64,000 bases of DNA from contig NZ_JAFGYY010000005.1 of the NCBI RefSeq assembly GCF_017491605.1, positions 62,001 to 126,000 on the forward strand. The letters run 5' to 3'. The notes under the pieces are model-generated. The model worked only from the letters and a program-made list of their open reading frames with translations, had not been told where the DNA came from and ran no database searches. Both the position numbers and the translations under genes were made by a program. Within the stretch, counting starts at the first letter, position 1. Every line of letters begins with the position of its first letter. Shown here piece after piece: positions 60,399 to 64,000 of this stretch. Source of the stretch: Pseudomonas sp. 30_B. Its GTDB lineage: Bacteria > Pseudomonadota > Gammaproteobacteria > Pseudomonadales > Pseudomonadaceae.

Positions 60399-61403
60399 TT
60401 ATTCCAGCAGCCTGCGCAGGTCGGCATACAGCGAATCGCTGATCTCCACGCCTTCGGCGAGGCTGCGCTTGCGCGCGGCGAAGCGCCGTTGCGACGGCAG
60501 GCGCGCACCCATGTCGACGATGGACTCGAACAGGGTTTCCGCCCGCGCCAGATGCTGCGCAGCGTCCGCACCAAGGAAGCGCGCCGGGTCGAGGGCGATC
60601 AGCAGTTCGCCATGGTACGGCGAGGACTTGGTCCCGGCATCGAAGACCGTGGATTCGGCACTGGTCAGGTCGCCGATCAGGGGGCCGGCGATCAGCTCGA
60701 CCATGGTCGCCAGCGCCGAGCCCTTGTGCCCGCCGAAGGTCAGCATGGCGCCGTCGAGCACGGCGCTCGGGTCGGTGCTGGGATTGCCCTGGGCATCGAT
60801 GCCCCAGCCCAGCGGAATCGCCTTGCCCTCGCGCTCGTGCAGCTGGATTTCCCCCCGCGCCACGACAGTCGTGGCGAAGTCGAACACGTACGGATCACGC
60901 TCGCCGCGCGGCCAGCCGAAAGCAATGGGATTGGTGCCGAACAACGGCCGCGTGCCGCCGGCCGGGGCCACGTAGGCCTGGGCCGGCGTGACCGCCAGGG
61001 CGACCAGACCATGGGCGGTGATCCGCTCGATCTCCACCCACAGCGCCGAGAAATGCACGCAATGGTTGATCGCCAGCGCGGCAATGCCCTGGCTGCGCGC
61101 CTTCTCCGCCAGCTTCGGCAGACCGAGGTCGAAGGCGCACTGCGAGAATCCGCCCCTGGCATCCACACGCACCAGCGCCGACGCAGGTTCGGACAGCTCC
61201 GGCACGGCATCGGGCACCACCTTGCCGGAACGCGCCGTATGGATGCAGCCCAGCAACCGCCACACGCCGTGGGACGTGCAACCATCGCGCTCGCCCGCCA
61301 GCACGGTGTCGGTCACCGCCTGCACGTGGGGTTCGCTGAAACCGTTGTGGCGCAGGATCGCCACCGACAGTTCGCGCAATTCATCCAGGCTCAGTCTGGC
61401 CAC
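60399..61403 (-). CDS. lhpD: Ldh-family delta-1-pyrroline-2-carboxylate reductase, 334 residues
   Basis: A malate/L-lactate-dehydrogenase (Ldh2/DpkA) fold: LSLDELRELSVAILRHNGFS, ERDGCTSHGVWRLLG with the conserved Ser-His-Gly, INHCVHFSALW, TRPLFGTNPIAFGWPRG and FGGHKGSALATMVELIAGPL. It reduces pyrroline-2-carboxylate, the product of both 3-hydroxyproline dehydratases, to L-proline. GTG start chosen for GGAAT before it and family length; a longer frame upstream adds unrelated residues. It is convergent to lhpG with REP units between. Confidence 0.9.
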   Translation of the reverse strand: MARLSLDELRELSVAILRHNGFSEPHVQAVTDTVLAGERDGCTSHGVWRLLGCIHTARSGKVVPDAVPELSEPASALVRVDARGGFSQCAFDLGLPKLAEKARSQGIAALAINHCVHFSALWVEIERITAHGLVALAVTPAQAYVAPAGGTRPLFGTNPIAFGWPRGERDPYVFDFATTVVARGEIQLHEREGKAIPLGWGIDAQGNPSTDPSAVLDGAMLTFGGHKGSALATMVELIAGPLIGDLTSAESTVFDAGTKSSPYHGELLIALDPARFLGADAAQHLARAETLFESIVDMGARLPSQRRFAARKRSLAEGVEISDSLYADLRRLLE

Positions 61404-61868
61404 GGTTCGATTCCTTATCCGCTGAAGAAAGGCGGAGACCTCCAGCACGCAAGGTCTCCATGACACCCGTCACAGTGACCGCTCAGGCCGGCCCGCGCTT
61501 GAGTGTATTCCCGCCGGGGCGAGACGAATTCGGCACAGCCGCATCACGGCCGGCTTGATCCAGCTGCCGCGCAGAATTTCCCGGACTTCGTTTTCGCGCG
61601 ACGGCCTGGGAGCGACTTCGACGCCATAGCCTCCGACAGGGTCTTCAGAAAACTCCTCATTGCGTTTCTGCTGCACCAGAAAACCGTCCCGCCAGTGCTT
61701 CGCTACCAGTTCACTTTTTACGACCAAAGTCGTACTGCCGTCGGGCGGGAGATGGTCCATACGCCGCCAATCCCTAGCATTTGCGCGTGGAAATCCAGTC
61801 CGAAACCGCTTTTCTCCCGGTTAGTTCTGGTCATTCATCGACCACGTTTCTTCTAATGGAACTCCATC
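61404..61868. other. Intergenic stretch before the Ig-like gene
   Basis: It should hold promoters for two divergent genes. A 96-codon minus-strand frame (61470-61760) exists but has no recognisable content and is not called. I see no GntR palindrome here. Confidence 0.4.
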
Positions 61869-63728
61869 ATGAGCACTACCTCGCGTTCTCTTTACCAGCG
61901 GCCCTTCTCTGCCAGCCCGACTTACGCCAGCGACGCCTACTCCTCGTCCGCCTACAGCCTTGCACCTTCGTTCGGCACTGCGCCCCTCTCGGCTGCCAAC
62001 TTGCAGCCCACCGTTATCCTCGGCGGCCACGACAGTGCGTCGGCCAGCCTGAGCGACGGCCAGACCACCCACTCCGCCGCTCCCACTCTCTTCGGAACCG
62101 GCACCCCAGGTGAAACCCTGCAGTTCTGGGCAACCGCGCTGGACCCGACCGGTGTCATGCTCGACAGCTACCCGATGGGCAGCGCCGTGGTCCAGGCCGA
62201 CGGCACCTGGCAATTCGATGTCCCGCCGGTCCCGCAGAGCGCCCGGTACGACTTCCAGGTAACTTCCGCTCACGGTGATTCGGCCAGCCTGCGCCTGAAC
62301 ATCTCCGACGTTCCGACCCTCGAACCGGTGCACCACGACACCGGCATCACCGGCGCGACCGCGCACAGCGCGGCGGTAACCGGTGAACTGGCCAGCGGCG
62401 CCACCACCGAAGATCCCCGTCCGACCTTCCACGGCACCGGTACGCCGGGCGAGCTGCTCATGGTCAACGCCATTTCCGTGGGCGCCGATGGCCAGGCTTC
62501 CAGCATCATCCTCGGCCTCGGCACGACGCTGGTACAGCCGGACGGTACCTGGCACTTCACCGCTCCCTTCCCGATCCAGCAGGGCACCTACGATGTCTAC
62601 GTCGGTCACGGCATCATCGAAGGCGACCCCTTCCGCCTGACCATCGACAACTCCTGGCCAGCACCGCAGCCCCAACCGGAACCGCAGCCCGAGCCGCAAC
62701 CGGAACCGGTCCACGGCAGCGTCGCCATCACCGGCGCCGTCGACCACGCAGGTCCAGTCACCGGTGAGCTGGCCAGCGGCGCCATCACCGACGACGTTCG
62801 CCCGGAGCTCCACGGTACCGGCGCACCCAACAGCCTGGTGAATGTCATCGCGGTCGCCCTGGGTAACGACGGCAATCCGATCGCCAACTTCGAACTGGGC
62901 AAGGCCATCGTCGGCCAGGACGGCACCTGGCAGTTCATTCCCGATCATGCCCTGCCCGACGGCGCCTTTGACTTCCGTGTCAGCCAGGGCAATGAGGACA
63001 GCCCGGCCTTCCGCCTGGTCATCGACCGCGCCTGGACCGACGGCGTACAGCCGGTTCAACCCGACCAGCCGACCCTGCCGGTCGACCCGGTAGTACCGGA
63101 GCAGCCGGAGCAACCGGTCGCCAAGGCACTCACCCTGACCGGCGCAGTCGACCACGCAGGCCCCGTCACCGGCGAACTGGCCATGGGCGCCACCACCGAC
63201 GATACCCGCCCGACCCTGCACGGCACCGGCATGCCCAACAGCCTGGTAAGCGTCTTTGCGGTTGCCTTGGGTAACGACGGCAATCCCATCGCCAAACTCG
63301 ACCTCGGCAAGGCCATCGTTGGTCAGGACGGCACCTGGCAGTTCACGCCCGAACACCCCCTGGCCGACGGCGCCTTCAACTTCCATGTCAGCCAGGGCAC
63401 CACGGATAGCTCGGCCTTCCACCTGGTCATCGACCGCGCCTGGACCGACCAGACCATCGTCGAGGGTGGCCACCAGAACGTGCTGAACCACGGCCTGGAA
63501 CTCGACCTGGGCAACCTGGTGCGCACCGAGGTGCAGAAAAACGCGACCAGCGGCAAGGCCAACCTGCCGTCGCTGAGCCACGTTCTGGAGCACGGCTCCA
63601 GCGACCTGCCGCTGGTCGGCAGCAACGCCAGCTACAGCGCTCCGGCAACCAGCGCCTCGCACTTCACGGCAGCTGACTTCCATCCGGCCAGCTTCGACGC
63701 GCTGAACGCCCTGCACGCCGTGGTGTAA
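61869..63728 (+). CDS. Repetitive Ig-like-domain protein, 619 residues
   Basis: Four repeats of about 110-130 residues make up residues 45-525. Each has HGTGTPG/APN-S-L, a DGTWQF strand and a final FRLVIDRAW-type strand, the pattern of bacterial Ig-like adhesin repeats. A PQPEPQPEPQPEP linker separates repeats 2 and 3, and a PVQPDQPTLPVDP linker repeats 3 and 4. The last two are nearly identical in DNA (62724-63042 and 63127-63450). There is no signal peptide; type I secretion or cytoplasmic retention are both possible. The C-terminal 90 residues are unlike the repeats. Confidence 0.75.
   Translation: MSTTSRSLYQRPFSASPTYASDAYSSSAYSLAPSFGTAPLSAANLQPTVILGGHDSASASLSDGQTTHSAAPTLFGTGTPGETLQFWATALDPTGVMLDSYPMGSAVVQADGTWQFDVPPVPQSARYDFQVTSAHGDSASLRLNISDVPTLEPVHHDTGITGATAHSAAVTGELASGATTEDPRPTFHGTGTPGELLMVNAISVGADGQASSIILGLGTTLVQPDGTWHFTAPFPIQQGTYDVYVGHGIIEGDPFRLTIDNSWPAPQPQPEPQPEPQPEPVHGSVAITGAVDHAGPVTGELASGAITDDVRPELHGTGAPNSLVNVIAVALGNDGNPIANFELGKAIVGQDGTWQFIPDHALPDGAFDFRVSQGNEDSPAFRLVIDRAWTDGVQPVQPDQPTLPVDPVVPEQPEQPVAKALTLTGAVDHAGPVTGELAMGATTDDTRPTLHGTGMPNSLVSVFAVALGNDGNPIAKLDLGKAIVGQDGTWQFTPEHPLADGAFNFHVSQGTTDSSAFHLVIDRAWTDQTIVEGGHQNVLNHGLELDLGNLVRTEVQKNATSGKANLPSLSHVLEHGSSDLPLVGSNASYSAPATSASHFTAADFHPASFDALNALHAVV
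62724..63450 (+). repeat. Tandem duplication inside the Ig-like gene
   Basis: Two units of about 320 bases share long identical runs (for example the GTCGACCACGCAGG and GGTAACGACGGCAATCC words). Their similarity is far greater than to the first two repeats, so this duplication is recent. Confidence 0.7.
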
Positions 63729-63734
63729 CAATCG

Positions 63735-63775
63735 GCGCCGCAGCGGGCCTTCGGTGAAGGTCCCCTGCGGCGCTT
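63735..63775 (+). terminator. Hairpin after the Ig-like gene
   Basis: GCGCCGCAG and CTGCGGCGC pair at the base, with further pairing through GCCTTC and GAAGGT, followed by only three T. A probable terminator isolating the gene from dxs. Confidence 0.6.
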
Positions 63776-63949
63776 TACCGCTCCCCCAACTTTCATACAA
63801 GCCTTGCCGTACGGCGCTCAGGCAGACTTTTGCCGCGCAGAGCCCTGTAATTCGACGCGACCATTCATCCGTTGGCCCTACGTTGCTTGGGCCAATCCGG
63901 AGCATCAGGTAAACTTCCGCATCTTTGCCTTCTCATAACGATCAGCCTG

Positions 63950-64000
63950 ATGCCCACGACGTTCCACGAGATTCCCCGCGAGCGCCCTGCCACGCCCCTG
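63950..64000 (+). CDS. dxs: 1-deoxy-D-xylulose-5-phosphate synthase, N-terminus only
   Basis: The first 17 residues, MPTTFHEIPRERPATPL, match the start of pseudomonad Dxs (M-P-x-T-x-HEIPRERPATPL). The gene continues past the right edge. Its usual position is directly after ispA, so it marks the right border of the inserted hydroxyproline locus. Confidence 0.9.
   Translation, partial: MPTTFHEIPRERPATPL

Noticed and set aside
61470..61760. Minus-strand frame of 96 codons between lhpD and the Ig-like gene
   Set aside because: It has no ribosome site of note and no recognisable segment; frames of this length are common by chance in high-GC DNA.

Overview
The window is high-GC DNA from a pseudomonad. 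The best taxonomic anchors are xseB-ispA followed, about 19 kb later, by the first 17 codons of dxs (MPTTFHEIPRERPATPL at the right edge), plus REP-type hairpins and a Pseudomonas-style hydroxyproline (lhp) cluster. A member of the P. aeruginosa/nitroreducens/citronellolis group is my inference. No tRNA, rRNA, CRISPR array or intact insertion sequence was found.

Region 1 (1-30.1 kb) is a stress and carbohydrate island. It holds a SYLF-domain lipoprotein-like gene, two BON-domain periplasmic proteins, a pentose-phosphate/glucose-phosphate block (zwf, HAD, tal, pgm, tkt, gnd), a disulfide-oxidoreductase-like flavoprotein, a GH144-like glucanase, a Crp/Fnr-type regulator, a fatty acid desaturase, a fused fatty acid hydroxylase-cyclopropane synthase, an SPFH/slipin protein, a 2834-residue cyclic beta-1,2-glucan synthase and three 48-residue lmo0937-type membrane peptides. 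Nearly every transcription unit start carries a copy of one palindrome, TSNGTGCG-N4-CGCACNNA. Its half-site spacing is that of a Crp/Fnr-family operator, so I propose that the Crp-like protein at 14.2 kb controls the whole island. Two of the sugar-phosphate genes are broken (zwf by internal deletion, tkt by a 5-bp tandem duplication), and the flavoprotein has lost one of its two redox cysteines. The glucan and lipid genes look intact.

Region 2 (30.1-37.5 kb) carries an MgtC-family protein with an ArcD-like amino-acid antiporter, then a two-gene RND efflux pump. Region 3 (37.5-41.6 kb) is a small, lower-GC accessory patch: two exported or membrane proteins preceded by near-identical leader sequences, an XRE repressor with a perfect operator palindrome, and a HEPN (RX4H) protein gene interrupted by a frameshift. 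An orphan terminator closes it. Region 4 (41.8-44.7 kb) is chromosomal: a membrane protein, a frameshifted START-domain gene, xseB and ispA.

Region 5 (44.8-61.4 kb) is a complete hydroxyproline catabolic locus inserted between ispA and dxs. It has a GntR/FCD regulator, the epimerase, a three-part D-hydroxyproline dehydrogenase, an AraC activator, an ABC importer, two different 3-hydroxyproline dehydratases, the DapA-like deaminase, a second (MHS) importer, a semialdehyde dehydrogenase and the Ldh-type pyrroline-2-carboxylate reductase. Three copies of a TTTCGTATACGAAA-type palindrome mark the promoters and probably bind the GntR protein. Region 6 (61.5-63.8 kb) encodes a repetitive Ig-like-domain protein just before dxs.
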